From NCBI GenBank assembly GCA_934351835.1, contig CAKRJP010000001.1, positions 1 through 64,000 on the forward strand: DNA of 64,000 nucleotides, written 5' to 3'. The notes beneath the pieces were generated by a model that ran no database searches, was not told the DNA's origin, and saw nothing but the letters and a program-made list of their open reading frames with translations. This document shows, piece after piece, positions 50,042 through 60,092 of this stretch. The first letter of the stretch is position 1, and every line of letters begins with the position of its first letter. Source of the DNA: an uncultured Lachnospiraceae bacterium (lineage in GTDB: Bacteria > Bacillota > Clostridia > Lachnospirales > Lachnospiraceae). The translations under genes and the position numbers were made by a program.

Positions 50042-50983
50042 ATGGCAACACCAGTATTTATATGTACAGGTTTTCTGGACAGTGGTAAGACAACGCTGGT
50101 TCAGGATACACTGATGGAGCAGGAGTGGATGGAAGATGGCCTGACACTTTTGCTGTCATGTGAAGAGGGCGAAGTTGAGTATTCGGAGGAATATCTGAAA
50201 GAAAAGAATATGGTGCTTTTACAGATTGAAGAGTTTGAACAGTTGAACGCCGCCTTTTTCAAGAACTGTGAAAAGAACTACCATCCGGTACAGGTGGTCA
50301 TTGAGTACAACGGCATGTGGAATCTTGGAGAACTGTTATCTATTAAATTCCCGCGAAGCTGGGAACTTAGCGGTATTTATTCTACCGTCAACGGTATGAC
50401 TCTTGATATGTACCTGAAGAACATGCGCAATATGTTGATGGAACCCCTGGCTGAATCTTCACTGATCATTGTAAACAGATGCCCGGAGGATATGAACCGT
50501 TCCGGATTCAGACGTGCCCTTAAGATCCAGAATCCGATGGCACAGCTTATATTTGAAGATTTAAATGGAAATATTATAGAACCGACAGAAGAAGATCTTC
50601 CTTACGATGTAAAAGGAGATAAGATTGTCATTGATGACATGGATTTCGGAGTGTGGTATGTAGATGCGTACGATCATCCGGAGATTTATCTGCATAAGGA
50701 ATTAGAGTTTGTGGCACAGGTATTTAAACCAAACGGATTAGGCCCGAATTTCTTTGTACCGGTACGTAAGATTATGACTTGTTGTGCGGCTGATACCAGA
50801 TATTATGGATATCCATGTAAAGTTGAAAAGAAAACTAATTTAAGACGGCATCAATGGGCAAAAATTCATGCACGCTTTGAATATGAATATCTTCCGTCTT
50901 CCGGAAAGAAATCTCCGGTATTACATTTGATTGATCTGGAACCGGCAGAAAAACCGGAACAGGAAGTTGTTTACATGGGATAA
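50042..50983 (+). CDS. second COG0523-like GTPase with a distinct C-terminal domain
   Basis: A 313-aa G3E-type GTPase. Walker A is TGFLDSGKTT at 9-18. The CxCC motif of typical members is absent; only SCEEGE occurs there. The C-terminal part (about 225-313) has KIMTCCAADTRYYGYPC, reminiscent of the C-terminal region of TIGR03943/DUF1980 membrane-associated proteins that often accompany CobW GTPases, so this may be a fusion or a borrowed domain. That resemblance is from memory and needs a profile search. It is co-directional with the His-rich GTPase and probably co-transcribed. Confidence 0.75.
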   Translation: MATPVFICTGFLDSGKTTLVQDTLMEQEWMEDGLTLLLSCEEGEVEYSEEYLKEKNMVLLQIEEFEQLNAAFFKNCEKNYHPVQVVIEYNGMWNLGELLSIKFPRSWELSGIYSTVNGMTLDMYLKNMRNMLMEPLAESSLIIVNRCPEDMNRSGFRRALKIQNPMAQLIFEDLNGNIIEPTEEDLPYDVKGDKIVIDDMDFGVWYVDAYDHPEIYLHKELEFVAQVFKPNGLGPNFFVPVRKIMTCCAADTRYYGYPCKVEKKTNLRRHQWAKIHARFEYEYLPSSGKKSPVLHLIDLEPAEKPEQEVVYMG

Positions 50984-51036
50984 GAACCCATTTTAAATTT
51001 TAATGTATAATTCAAAAGTATAAAATATTGACATGG

Positions 51037-51075
51037 AAAAGCAACCAATATTTCGGCAAAATAGTGGTTGCTTTT
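51037..51075 (+). terminator. terminator after the GTPase pair
   Basis: An 11-bp stem AAAAGCAACCA with TGGTTGCTTTT and an AT-rich loop. Confidence 0.8.
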
Positions 51076-51148
51076 AGAATACGGCATGGAAAAATATGGT
51101 CGACCACAAGAAGTGTATGTATAAAAAAACAAAATTGAAAATTAGTTC

Positions 51149-51177
51149 TTTACATTTGAATTATCAGACAGTATAAT
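51149..51177 (+). promoter_or_regulatory. promoter of the PFOR gene
   Basis: TTTACA (51149-51154), 17 bp, TATAAT (51172-51177). Transcription should begin near 51184, leaving a leader of about 165 nt. Confidence 0.75.
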
Positions 51178-51211
51178 CGAAGATAGGAGTTGCGAAATAG
51201 AGAAAGAAAAA

Positions 51212-51310
51212 ATGAAAATGCAAGAAAAGCGAATGAAACTTGCAAAAATGCCTTCGAAAGACCTTGGATTCAGTACGAGAATGAATAAAAACGGAGGCGA
51301 AAAGTCATAA
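51212..51310 (+). CDS. possible 32-codon leader ORF before PFOR
   Basis: An open frame from ATG 51212 to TAA 51308-51310 encodes a very basic, lysine- and methionine-rich 32-residue peptide. It lies wholly inside the predicted PFOR leader. There is no good ribosome site at the expected distance (AGGAG is about 22 nt upstream), so it may be chance. No family was recognised. Confidence 0.25.
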   Translation: MKMQEKRMKLAKMPSKDLGFSTRMNKNGGEKS

Positions 51311-51348
51311 TCTTACAAATGTAGATTGTCATATGGAGGTAACAATTA

Positions 51349-54300
51349 ATGAAGAGAAAAATGAAAACTATGGATGGAAATCAGGCAGCAGCACACGTAT
51401 CTTATGCATATACAGAAGTTGCAGCGATTTATCCGATCACACCATCTTCCGTTATGCCGGAGCATGTGGATGAGTGGGCAACAGAAGGACGGGAGAATAT
51501 TTTCGGACAGACAGTACAGGTGACAGAGATGCAGTCAGAGGCCGGAGCAGCCGGAGCAGTTCACGGTTCACTGACAGCCGGAGCACTGACTACGACTTAT
51601 ACAGCATCACAGGGACTGTTGCTTATGATCCCTAATCTGTACAAGATTGCAGGTGAGCAGCTTCCGGGAGTGTTCCATGTATCAGCACGTACACTGGCAA
51701 GTCATGCATTGTCAATTTTTGGGGATCATTCTGATGTGTATGCCTGTCGTCAGACCGGAGCAGCAATGCTCTGTGAATCCAGCGTCCAGGAAGTTATGGA
51801 CCTTGCACCGGTGGCACATTTAGCAGCAATCGAAGGTAAATTGCCATTTATCAATTTCTTTGATGGTTTCCGTACTTCTCACGAGATACAGAAGATTGAG
51901 ACCTGGGATTACGAAGATTTAAAAGATCTGGCAAATTGGGATGCAATTGATGCATTCAGAGCGAACGCTTTAAATCCGAATCATCCGTGCCAGATGGGAT
52001 CAGCCCAGAATCCGGATATCTATTTCCAGGTAAGAGAGGCAAGTAACAGTAACTATGACCGTATGCCGCAGATCGTACAGTCTTATATGGATAAGATCAA
52101 TGCAAAGATTGGCACGGATTATAAATTATTTAATTACTATGGAGCACCGGACGCAGAGAAAATTATCGTAGCAATGGGCTCTGCTTGTGAGACAATTGAA
52201 GAGACAATTGATTATCTGGTTGAAAAAGGGGAGAAAGTTGGAGTTGTTAAAGTCAGACTGTATCGTCCATTCTATGCAAAAGCATTGTTGGAGGTAATAC
52301 CGGATACAGTAAAGAAAATTTATGTTTTAGACAGAACAAAAGAACCAGGGGCACAGGGTGAGCCATTATATCTGGATGTTGTTTCTGCGTTAAAGGGAAC
52401 GAAGTTCAACGATGTACCGATTTACGGCGGACGTTACGGACTGGCATCTAAGGATACTACACCGGAACAGATCGCGGCAGTATATAAGAACGAAGACAAA
52501 GAAAGATTTACGATCGGTGTTATGGATGATGTGACACATCTGTCACTGGAAGTAGGAGAACCGTTAGTAACGACTCCGGAAGGAACCATCAACTGTAAGT
52601 TCTGGGGACTTGGCGCGGATGGAACCGTAGGCGCCAATAAGAACTCTATCAAGATCATTGGTGATAATACGGAGCAGTATGCACAGGCATATTTTGATTA
52701 CGATTCTAAGAAATCCGGTGGTGTAACAATGTCACACCTTCGCTTTGGAAAGAAACCGATCAAATCAACGTATTTGATCCACAAGGCAAATTTTGTAGCC
52801 TGTCATAATCCTGCCTATGTAAATAAATACAACATGGTTCAGGAACTGGTAGAAGGCGGAACATTCCTTCTGAACTGTCCGTGGGATATGGAAGGTCTGG
52901 AAGAACATCTGCCGGGTCAGGTGAAAGCATATATCGCTGACCATAATATCAATTTCTATACGATCGACGGAATTGCCATCGGAAAAGAGATTGGTCTGGG
53001 TGGTCGTATTAATACTGTATTACAGTCAGCATTCTTTAAGCTGGCAAAGATTATTCCGGAAGAGCAGGCAATTGAGCTGATGAAAGAGGCTGCTAAAAAG
53101 ACTTACGGAAGAAAAGGTGATAAGATCGTTCAGATGAACTATGATGCTATCGATGCCGGAGCAAAACAGGTGGTAAAAGTAGAAGTGCCGGATAGCTGGA
53201 AGAGTGAGAAAGCAGAAGCATTATATACACCGGAAGTAAAAGAAGGAAGCGAAGCTGTTGTAGCATTCGTTAAGAATATCCAGGCAAAGGTAAATGCCCA
53301 GGAAGGAAATACATTGCCGGTATCTGCATTTAATGACTATGTGGCAGGAACAACACCGTCTGGAACGGCTGCATATGAGAAACGAGGCATTGCGGTAGAT
53401 GTTCCGGTATGGATTCCGGAAAATTGTATTCAGTGTAACCAGTGTGCGTATGTATGTCCGCATGCAGTTATCCGTCCGGTGGCTATGACAGAAGAAGAGA
53501 GCCAGAATGCACCGGCGGGTATGAAAGATATTCCGATGGCAGCAGTGCCGGAGAAGAAATTTGCAATGACAGTATCTGTGCTTGACTGTACAGGATGTGG
53601 ATCTTGTGTAAATATCTGTCCGGGCAAGAAAGGCGAGAAGGCTCTGAAGATGGAATCTCTGGATGAACACAGAGATGAGCAGGAAGCATTTGATTATGGA
53701 AGAAAACTTCCGGACAAACCAGAAGTTCTTCAGAAGTTCAAAGCTTCTACTGTAAAAGGAAGTCAGTTCAGACAGCCACTCCTTGAGTTCTCAGGCGCAT
53801 GTGCAGGATGTGGAGAGACACCATATGCGAAGCTGATCACACAGTTATTTGGTGAGAGAATGTATATTGCAAATGCCACAGGATGTTCTTCTATCTGGGG
53901 TAATTCATCACCATCTACTCCTTATACTACAACACCGGAGGGCAAAGGTCCGGCATGGAGTAACTCATTATTTGAAGATAATGCTGAATTTGGTTATGGT
54001 ATGTTGTTGGCTCAGAAAGCTATCAGAAAACGTCTGAAATCACAGGTTGAGAAACTGGCAGCGTCAGAAGTGGCAGATGCACAGGTAAAAGAGGCATGCG
54101 CAGAGTATCTGGATACCTTTACAAAGGGCAGTGAAAATGGAGATGCAACAGACAGATTAGTAGGTGTATTAAAGGATGTAACAGCACCTGAGATTGAAGC
54201 ACTTGCAAAAGATCTGGTGAAGAATAAAGATTTCCTTGCGAAGAAATCACAGTGGATCTTCGGTGGTGACGGCTGGGCTTACGATATTGGATTCGGCGGT

Positions 54301-54897
54301 GTAGACCATGTACTGGCAAGTGGAGAAGACTTGAATGTTATTGTATTCGATACAGAAGTATATTCTAACACAGGTGGTCAGGCTTCCAAAGCAACCAAGA
54401 CCGGAGCAACGGCACAGTTTGCAGCAGGTGGTAAAGAGATTGGAAAGAAAGACCTGGCAGAGATTGCTATGAGTTATGGTTATGTATATGTAGCACAGAT
54501 TTCTATGGGTGCTGATTTCAACCAGACTGTAAAAGCAATCACAGAAGCTGAAAACTATCCGGGACCATCATTGATTATTGCATATGCACCTTGTATCAAC
54601 CATGGTATCAAGAAAGGCATGAGCAAGAGCCAGACGGAGGAAAAACTGGCAGTAGAATGTGGTTACTGGAATAACTTCAGATTCAATCCGGCAGCAGAGG
54701 GTAACAAGTTTACTCTGGACAGTAAGGAACCTACAGGAGACTACATCGGATTCCTTGACGGAGAAGTACGTTACAATGCGCTCAGAAGATTAGATCCTGA
54801 GAAAGCAGAAAAACTGTTTGCAAGAAATGAACAGGAAGCAAAAGACAAATACGCACATCTGAAAAAATTAGTAACATTATACGGAACTGAAGAATAA
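51349..54897 (+). CDS. nifJ: pyruvate:ferredoxin (flavodoxin) oxidoreductase
   Basis: An 1182-aa homodimeric PFOR that oxidises pyruvate to acetyl-CoA and reduces ferredoxin, central to anaerobic energy metabolism. Domain order is normal: the N-terminal TPP/pyrimidine domain (MDGNQAAAHVSYAYTEVAA), the gamma and CoA-binding domains, then a two-cluster ferredoxin domain with C693/C696/C699/C703 and C747/C750/C753/C757. The last domain has the proximal-cluster motif GACAGCGETPY and the TPP motif GDGWAYDIGFGG. AGGAGG-like TGGAGG precedes the ATG. It is a monocistronic unit. Confidence 0.97.
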   Translation: MKRKMKTMDGNQAAAHVSYAYTEVAAIYPITPSSVMPEHVDEWATEGRENIFGQTVQVTEMQSEAGAAGAVHGSLTAGALTTTYTASQGLLLMIPNLYKIAGEQLPGVFHVSARTLASHALSIFGDHSDVYACRQTGAAMLCESSVQEVMDLAPVAHLAAIEGKLPFINFFDGFRTSHEIQKIETWDYEDLKDLANWDAIDAFRANALNPNHPCQMGSAQNPDIYFQVREASNSNYDRMPQIVQSYMDKINAKIGTDYKLFNYYGAPDAEKIIVAMGSACETIEETIDYLVEKGEKVGVVKVRLYRPFYAKALLEVIPDTVKKIYVLDRTKEPGAQGEPLYLDVVSALKGTKFNDVPIYGGRYGLASKDTTPEQIAAVYKNEDKERFTIGVMDDVTHLSLEVGEPLVTTPEGTINCKFWGLGADGTVGANKNSIKIIGDNTEQYAQAYFDYDSKKSGGVTMSHLRFGKKPIKSTYLIHKANFVACHNPAYVNKYNMVQELVEGGTFLLNCPWDMEGLEEHLPGQVKAYIADHNINFYTIDGIAIGKEIGLGGRINTVLQSAFFKLAKIIPEEQAIELMKEAAKKTYGRKGDKIVQMNYDAIDAGAKQVVKVEVPDSWKSEKAEALYTPEVKEGSEAVVAFVKNIQAKVNAQEGNTLPVSAFNDYVAGTTPSGTAAYEKRGIAVDVPVWIPENCIQCNQCAYVCPHAVIRPVAMTEEESQNAPAGMKDIPMAAVPEKKFAMTVSVLDCTGCGSCVNICPGKKGEKALKMESLDEHRDEQEAFDYGRKLPDKPEVLQKFKASTVKGSQFRQPLLEFSGACAGCGETPYAKLITQLFGERMYIANATGCSSIWGNSSPSTPYTTTPEGKGPAWSNSLFEDNAEFGYGMLLAQKAIRKRLKSQVEKLAASEVADAQVKEACAEYLDTFTKGSENGDATDRLVGVLKDVTAPEIEALAKDLVKNKDFLAKKSQWIFGGDGWAYDIGFGGVDHVLASGEDLNVIVFDTEVYSNTGGQASKATKTGATAQFAAGGKEIGKKDLAEIAMSYGYVYVAQISMGADFNQTVKAITEAENYPGPSLIIAYAPCINHGIKKGMSKSQTEEKLAVECGYWNNFRFNPAAEGNKFTLDSKEPTGDYIGFLDGEVRYNALRRLDPEKAEKLFARNEQEAKDKYAHLKKLVTLYGTEE

Positions 54898-54929
54898 GAG
54901 TAGTTTTTAGTTTTAAAATATGATAAAAT

Positions 54930-55108
54930 GTAGATGTTTGATAGAGGCGCGGTGATATGAGTACCTGCTGGCGATAGTTTGGGAGACTGTCAGTGAGAGA
55001 AAGGAGAAACCGCCGAAGGAAATGTATTACCCAGATATGATTCCTGGGCCGGATGCAGAAGATGCTCCGGACTGTCACAAATGTGGAGTGCTATCGATGG
55101 AGTCTATG
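54930..55108 (+). promoter_or_regulatory. lysine riboswitch (L-box aptamer)
   Basis: Conserved lysine-aptamer blocks appear in order: AGAGGCGCGG at 54943, GAGTACC near 54959, GAGAAAGGAGAAACCGCCGAAG at about 54994-55018 (the central core), a GGGCCGGAT region, ACTGTCA near 55070, and GGAGTGCTATCG near 55085-55096. It precedes an NhaC-family gene, which has been proposed as a lysine transporter when under L-box control. Confidence 0.93.
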
Positions 55109-55114
55109 ATGATT

Positions 55115-55158
55115 ATGCCACGGGCAACTCACAACAAAGAGATGCCCGTGGTATTTTT
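55115..55158 (+). terminator. riboswitch expression-platform terminator
   Basis: Stem ATGCCACGGGCA with TGCCCGTGGTAT (one mismatched-like G-U) followed by TTTTT. Lysine binding should favour this terminator and shut off the downstream transporter. Confidence 0.9.
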
Positions 55159-55231
55159 GTATTAGAATATAGAGAGTATTCTGTTTGATTCCAAGGGGCA
55201 AGAAAAAGTAAAAAGAGAGGAAAGAGAGAAC

Positions 55232-56854
55232 ATGAGAAACAAGAAAAAAGCAGCATGGATGCTGATCATGACGTTGTTGTTACTGTGTTTTAGTTCGGTA
55301 ACAGTATTTGCGGCAGATTCAGCAGAGTATGTGCCAGAGATGTACGCATCATTCTGGTCGTTAGTGCCACCGGTCGTAGCGATCGTTCTGGCGCTCATCA
55401 CAAAGGAAGTATACAGTTCCTTATTCATCGGAATTTTGATCGGAGGCGTTTTCTGGTCAGGATTTAAACCAGAGGCAACCATTTTACACGTATTTCAGGA
55501 TGGACTGGTAGGCGTGCTTACCGACAGTTACAACATGGGAATCCTGGTATTCCTGGTGATCCTGGGTGTCATGGTATGTATGATGAACAAAGCCGGAGGT
55601 TCCGCAGCTTTTGGACGCTGGGCGAAAGTACATATTAAGACAAGAGCAGGTGCACAGCTTGCAACCGTTGCACTGGGAGTGCTGATCTTTATTGATGATT
55701 ATTTTAACTGTCTGACAGTGGGAAGCGTTATGCGTCCGGTTACTGACAGCCATAACGTATCCCGTGCGAAACTGGCATATCTGATCGATGCAACAGCAGC
55801 TCCGGTATGTATCATTGCACCGATTTCTTCCTGGGCAGCAGCCGTTACAGGATTCGTAGAGGGAGAAGATGGATTTTCAATTTTCATCCGTGCAATCCCT
55901 TATAACTATTATGCAATCCTTACTATCGTCATGATGCTGACACTGGTACTTCTTAAGATGGACTATGGTCCGATGAAAGAGCATGAGAAAAATGCCATTG
56001 CAGGAGATCTTTATACGACAGAAGACAGGCCTTATGCCAATGCAGAAGAAGATGTGATTTATAACAAAGGTTCCGTTATTGACCTGGTATTCCCGATTAT
56101 TACACTGATCGTATGCTGTGTGATCGGAATGATCTATACCGGCGGATTTTTCTCAGGGACAGGATTTGTAGAAGCATTTTCCGGAAGCGATGCATCCGTT
56201 GGACTGATGCTTGGAAGTTTCTTCGCATTTGTAATCACAATTGTATTTTATGCGGTCAGAAAAGTACTTAAATTTACAGATTCCATGGCATGTATCCCGG
56301 ATGGATTTAAGGCAATGGTACCGGCGATCCTGATCCTTACATTCGCATGGACACTGAAGGCAATGACAGACAGCCTCGGGGCAGCAGATTATGTAGCGGC
56401 ACTGATGGATTCAGCAGCAGGCGGACTGGTAAATCTTCTTCCGGCGATCATCTTCTTAGTAGGATGTTTCCTGGCATTTGCAACAGGAACTTCCTGGGGA
56501 ACTTTCGGAATCCTGATCCCGATTGTAGTTGCAGTATTCCAGGGAACCAACGAGACTATGATGATTATCTCAATCTCAGCATGTATGGCTGGTGCGGTAT
56601 GTGGAGACCACTGTTCACCGATCTCTGATACGACGATCATGGCATCCGCGGGAGCACAGTGTAACCACGTCAACCATGTATCGACACAGCTTCCATATGC
56701 GATCACCGTTGCGGCAGTTTCATGTATCACTTATGTGATTGCAGGTGTGGTGCAGAACGCATTTATCTGCCTGCCGATCGGAATCGTGCTGCAGGTCGTA
56801 GTACTTCTGGCAATTCGAAATATTACGAATGGAAAAGATGCACAGGCTTCATAA
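55232..56854 (+). CDS. NhaC-family transporter, predicted lysine permease
   Basis: A 540-aa membrane protein of the Na+/H+ antiporter NhaC family with about 12 hydrophobic helices. Residues 1-28 look like a cleavable signal (basic start, long hydrophobic core, VFAAD). Conserved stretches include ATGTSWGTFGILIPI and GAVCGDHCSPISDTT. The upstream lysine riboswitch strongly suggests that the substrate is lysine rather than Na+ alone, as argued for LysW-type members. That assignment rests on regulation, not on residues. Confidence 0.88.
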   Translation: MRNKKKAAWMLIMTLLLLCFSSVTVFAADSAEYVPEMYASFWSLVPPVVAIVLALITKEVYSSLFIGILIGGVFWSGFKPEATILHVFQDGLVGVLTDSYNMGILVFLVILGVMVCMMNKAGGSAAFGRWAKVHIKTRAGAQLATVALGVLIFIDDYFNCLTVGSVMRPVTDSHNVSRAKLAYLIDATAAPVCIIAPISSWAAAVTGFVEGEDGFSIFIRAIPYNYYAILTIVMMLTLVLLKMDYGPMKEHEKNAIAGDLYTTEDRPYANAEEDVIYNKGSVIDLVFPIITLIVCCVIGMIYTGGFFSGTGFVEAFSGSDASVGLMLGSFFAFVITIVFYAVRKVLKFTDSMACIPDGFKAMVPAILILTFAWTLKAMTDSLGAADYVAALMDSAAGGLVNLLPAIIFLVGCFLAFATGTSWGTFGILIPIVVAVFQGTNETMMIISISACMAGAVCGDHCSPISDTTIMASAGAQCNHVNHVSTQLPYAITVAAVSCITYVIAGVVQNAFICLPIGIVLQVVVLLAIRNITNGKDAQAS

Positions 56855-56927
56855 GAACGTCGGACAGGTTTTCATAGGAAACAATAAGCAGTTCTTTTGA
56901 ACAATACTAATATAATTATAGAAACAG

Positions 56928-56962
56928 GCTCTGCCGACACAAAAGTGTCGGCGGAGCTTTTT
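56928..56962 (+). terminator. terminator after the NhaC gene
   Basis: A 13-position stem GCTCTGCCGACAC with GTGTCGGCGGAGC (one G-U), AAAA loop, then TTTTTC. Confidence 0.92.
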
Positions 56963-57009
56963 CTTTGCAATTCGTTATATTTCACACGGTAGCATGTTTC
57001 TGAAAAAGA

Positions 57010-57018
57010 TGTTATAAT
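57010..57018 (+). promoter_or_regulatory. extended -10 promoter of the M16C peptidase gene
   Basis: TGT-TATAAT (extended -10) without a clear -35 box. The leader that follows carries two small hairpins: TGTGGTC/GACCACA near 57037-57054, and CCGC-GGGAA/TTCCC-GGCGG near 57074-57100. Confidence 0.5.
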
Positions 57019-57146
57019 CTAATACAGTTTAATGGCTGTGGTCAGCGGACCACATTTTTTAGTGTAAGAAAACCCGCGGGAATATACTTCCCGGCGGCGG
57101 TTAGACTAATATATAAAATTTAAAGAAGGAGATAACGAATTTATTT

Positions 57147-60068
57147 ATGAGTATCAGAGATGTAAAAGCTTATGAATTATTAAAAGAAGAGGACTTACAG
57201 GGTATCAAAGCCAAAGGCTACATGCTGCGCCATAAGAAGAGTGGGGCGAGAGTTCTTCTGATTGAGAATGATGATGACAACAAGGTATTTAATATCGGAT
57301 TCCGCACACCACCGGCAGACAGTACCGGTGTGCCGCATATCTTAGAGCACAGCGTTCTGTGCGGTTCTAAGAATTTCCCGGCAAAAGATCCCTTTGTAGA
57401 GCTGGTTAAGGGTTCTTTGAATACCTTTTTAAATGCGATGACTTACCCGGATAAGACGATGTATCCGGTGGCAAGCTGCAATGATAAGGACTTCCAGAAC
57501 CTGATGCATGTGTACATGGATGCGGTATTTTATCCGAATATCTACGAGCATGAGGAGATTTTCCGTCAGGAGGGATGGAGTTATAAATTAGAGTCCCCGG
57601 AGGATAAGCTGATACTCAGCGGTGTTGTATATAATGAGATGAAGGGTGCATTCTCTTCACCTGAGAGTGTTTTAGACCGAGTGGTTTTGAATACGTTATA
57701 TCCGGATACTTCTTATGCAAATGAATCCGGCGGTGATCCGGAAGTGATCCCGGAGCTGACTTATGAGCAGTTCTTAGCGTTCCACAGCAAATATTATCAT
57801 CCGTCAAACAGCTATATTTATCTGTACGGGGATATGGATATGGAAGAAAAATTAACCTGGCTGGATGAGAATTATCTGAGTAATTTTGACCGTATCGAGG
57901 TGGAGTCTGAGATTGCATATCAGGAGCCGTTTGCGAAGATGGAAGAGAAAGTGATCCCGTATTCTATTTCCAGCGAGGAATCAGAGGAGGATCAGACTTA
58001 TCTTTCTTATAATAAGTCCATCGCGACAAGTCTGGACCGGGAATTATATCTGGCATTCCAGATCCTTGATTATGCACTATTATCTGCACCGGGAGCACCG
58101 CTTAAGAAAGCACTGACTGACGCAGGTATCGGCGATGATATCCTGGGTTCTTACGACAACGGAATCTATCAGCCAATCTTTTCGATCATCGCGAAGAATG
58201 CGAATATGGAGCAGAAAGAAGAGTTTGTACAGATCATCGAAGATGTGTTAAAAGATATTGTGAAAAACGGTGTGGATAAAAAGGCTTTGGAGGCTGGGAT
58301 CAACTACCATGAATTCCGTTACCGAGAGGCTGATTTTGGAAACTATCCAAAGGGATTGATGTATGGACTTCAGATCATGGACAGCTGGTTATACGATGAG
58401 GACAAACCATTTATCCATATTGAGGCATTAGATACTTTTGAATTTTTAAAGAAACAGGTAGGCACAGGTTACTATGAAGAACTGATCCAGAAATATCTGT
58501 TGGATAACACCCACGGTGCGATCGTGATCGTAAAACCGGAAAAGGGACGTACCGCACGAATGGATGCGGAGCTTGATGAGAAACTTCAGGCATACAAGGC
58601 ATCTCTCGGAAAAGAAGATGTGGACGCACTGGTAGAGCGTACGAAATCATTAGAGGCTTACCAGTCTGCACCGGAGAGCCCGGAAGTACTGGAGAAGATT
58701 CCGGTATTAAAGAGAGAAGATATTTCCAGAGAGATTACACCGATCAGCAACGAGGAACTGCATTTGGCAGGAGTTCCGGTGATCTTCCATGAGATCGAGA
58801 CAAACGGAATCGGTTATGCGGATGTTCTGTTTGATATTTCCGGTGTCAGTGAAGAGATGCTCCCATATGTGGGAATTTTACAGTCTGTACTGGGAATTAT
58901 CGATACCGAAAACTATGAGTACGGGGAACTCTTTAATGAGATCAATGTCTACACCGGCGGTATCGGAACATCTCTGGAACTTTACAATGATGTGACAGAC
59001 ATTGAGAATAAATCATTTAAGGCAACTTTTGAGATTAAGACGAAGGCATTATATGACCAGTTAAAGGTTGCATTTAAGATGATGGGAGAGATCCTGACGG
59101 AGTCTAAATTAGAGGATGATAAGCGTATCCTGGAGATTCTTGCGATGTTAAAGTCCAGACTGTTGATGAAATTTACAAGTTCCGGACATACGACTGCAGC
59201 ACTCCGTGCACTGTCTTATTCGTCACCGTCTGCAAAATTAAAAGATATGACAAATGGAATTGAGTTCTATGAAGTTGTAAAACGAATCACGGATAATTAT
59301 GAGGAAGAGAAAGCGGACCTTATTGCAAAACTTAAGAAACTGACCAGACAGTTGTTCCGTCCGGATAACATGATGCTCAGCTACACGGCATCCAGAGAAG
59401 GTCTGGAAGGTTTTGAAGAATTGATCCAGGGATTGAAAGACGTCCTTTATACAGATGCACCGGAGGAAGAGGCGCTGATCATCCACTGCGAGAAGAAAAA
59501 CGAAGGATTTAAGACGGCTTCCAAGGTACAATATGTTGCAAGAACGGGTAACTTTATTGACAACGGCGCTGAGTACAACGGGGCGTTAAATATTCTGAAA
59601 GTGATCTTAAGTTATGATTATCTGTGGCAGAATGTCCGTGTCAAAGGCGGGGCTTACGGCTGTATGAGCAACTTTAACCGTATCGGAGAAGGATATTTTG
59701 TATCTTACAGAGATCCGAACCTGAAACAGACGATGGAAGTGTACGAGGGTGTTGTAGATTATTTGAAAAACTTTACGGTCAGCGAACGAGACATGACAAA
59801 ATATATTATCGGAACCATGAGCAATATCGATCAGCCGATGACACCTGCAACTAAGGGTGACCGCTCTATGAATCTGTACATGAGTAAAGTCAGTGCAGAG
59901 ATGATCAAGGCAGAGCGTGCACAGATCCTGGATGCGACACAGGAGGATATCAGAGCACTGGCAGACGTGGCGGCAGCAGTATTGAAAGCGGACCAGATCT
60001 GCGTGATCGGTGGCGAGGATAAGATTGAAGAAAATGCAGAGATATTTAAGACTGTAACCAAATTTTAA
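57147..60068 (+). CDS. M16C family zinc metallopeptidase (presequence-protease type)
   Basis: A 973-aa insulinase-like peptidase of the M16C (PreP/HypA/CymA) group. The inverted zinc motif is H64-x2-E67-H68 (PHILEHSVLCG), followed by the family's NTFLNAMTYPDKTMYPVAS. The two halves of about 480 residues form a closed chamber that degrades peptides. The C-terminal half has the substrate-binding R/Y region near GGAYGCMSNFNR. There is no signal peptide, so it is cytoplasmic. AGAAGGAGA precedes the ATG. Confidence 0.95.
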   Translation: MSIRDVKAYELLKEEDLQGIKAKGYMLRHKKSGARVLLIENDDDNKVFNIGFRTPPADSTGVPHILEHSVLCGSKNFPAKDPFVELVKGSLNTFLNAMTYPDKTMYPVASCNDKDFQNLMHVYMDAVFYPNIYEHEEIFRQEGWSYKLESPEDKLILSGVVYNEMKGAFSSPESVLDRVVLNTLYPDTSYANESGGDPEVIPELTYEQFLAFHSKYYHPSNSYIYLYGDMDMEEKLTWLDENYLSNFDRIEVESEIAYQEPFAKMEEKVIPYSISSEESEEDQTYLSYNKSIATSLDRELYLAFQILDYALLSAPGAPLKKALTDAGIGDDILGSYDNGIYQPIFSIIAKNANMEQKEEFVQIIEDVLKDIVKNGVDKKALEAGINYHEFRYREADFGNYPKGLMYGLQIMDSWLYDEDKPFIHIEALDTFEFLKKQVGTGYYEELIQKYLLDNTHGAIVIVKPEKGRTARMDAELDEKLQAYKASLGKEDVDALVERTKSLEAYQSAPESPEVLEKIPVLKREDISREITPISNEELHLAGVPVIFHEIETNGIGYADVLFDISGVSEEMLPYVGILQSVLGIIDTENYEYGELFNEINVYTGGIGTSLELYNDVTDIENKSFKATFEIKTKALYDQLKVAFKMMGEILTESKLEDDKRILEILAMLKSRLLMKFTSSGHTTAALRALSYSSPSAKLKDMTNGIEFYEVVKRITDNYEEEKADLIAKLKKLTRQLFRPDNMMLSYTASREGLEGFEELIQGLKDVLYTDAPEEEALIIHCEKKNEGFKTASKVQYVARTGNFIDNGAEYNGALNILKVILSYDYLWQNVRVKGGAYGCMSNFNRIGEGYFVSYRDPNLKQTMEVYEGVVDYLKNFTVSERDMTKYIIGTMSNIDQPMTPATKGDRSMNLYMSKVSAEMIKAERAQILDATQEDIRALADVAAAVLKADQICVIGGEDKIEENAEIFKTVTKF

Positions 60069-60092
60069 GGGATAAATGCGAAAGGAGTACCT

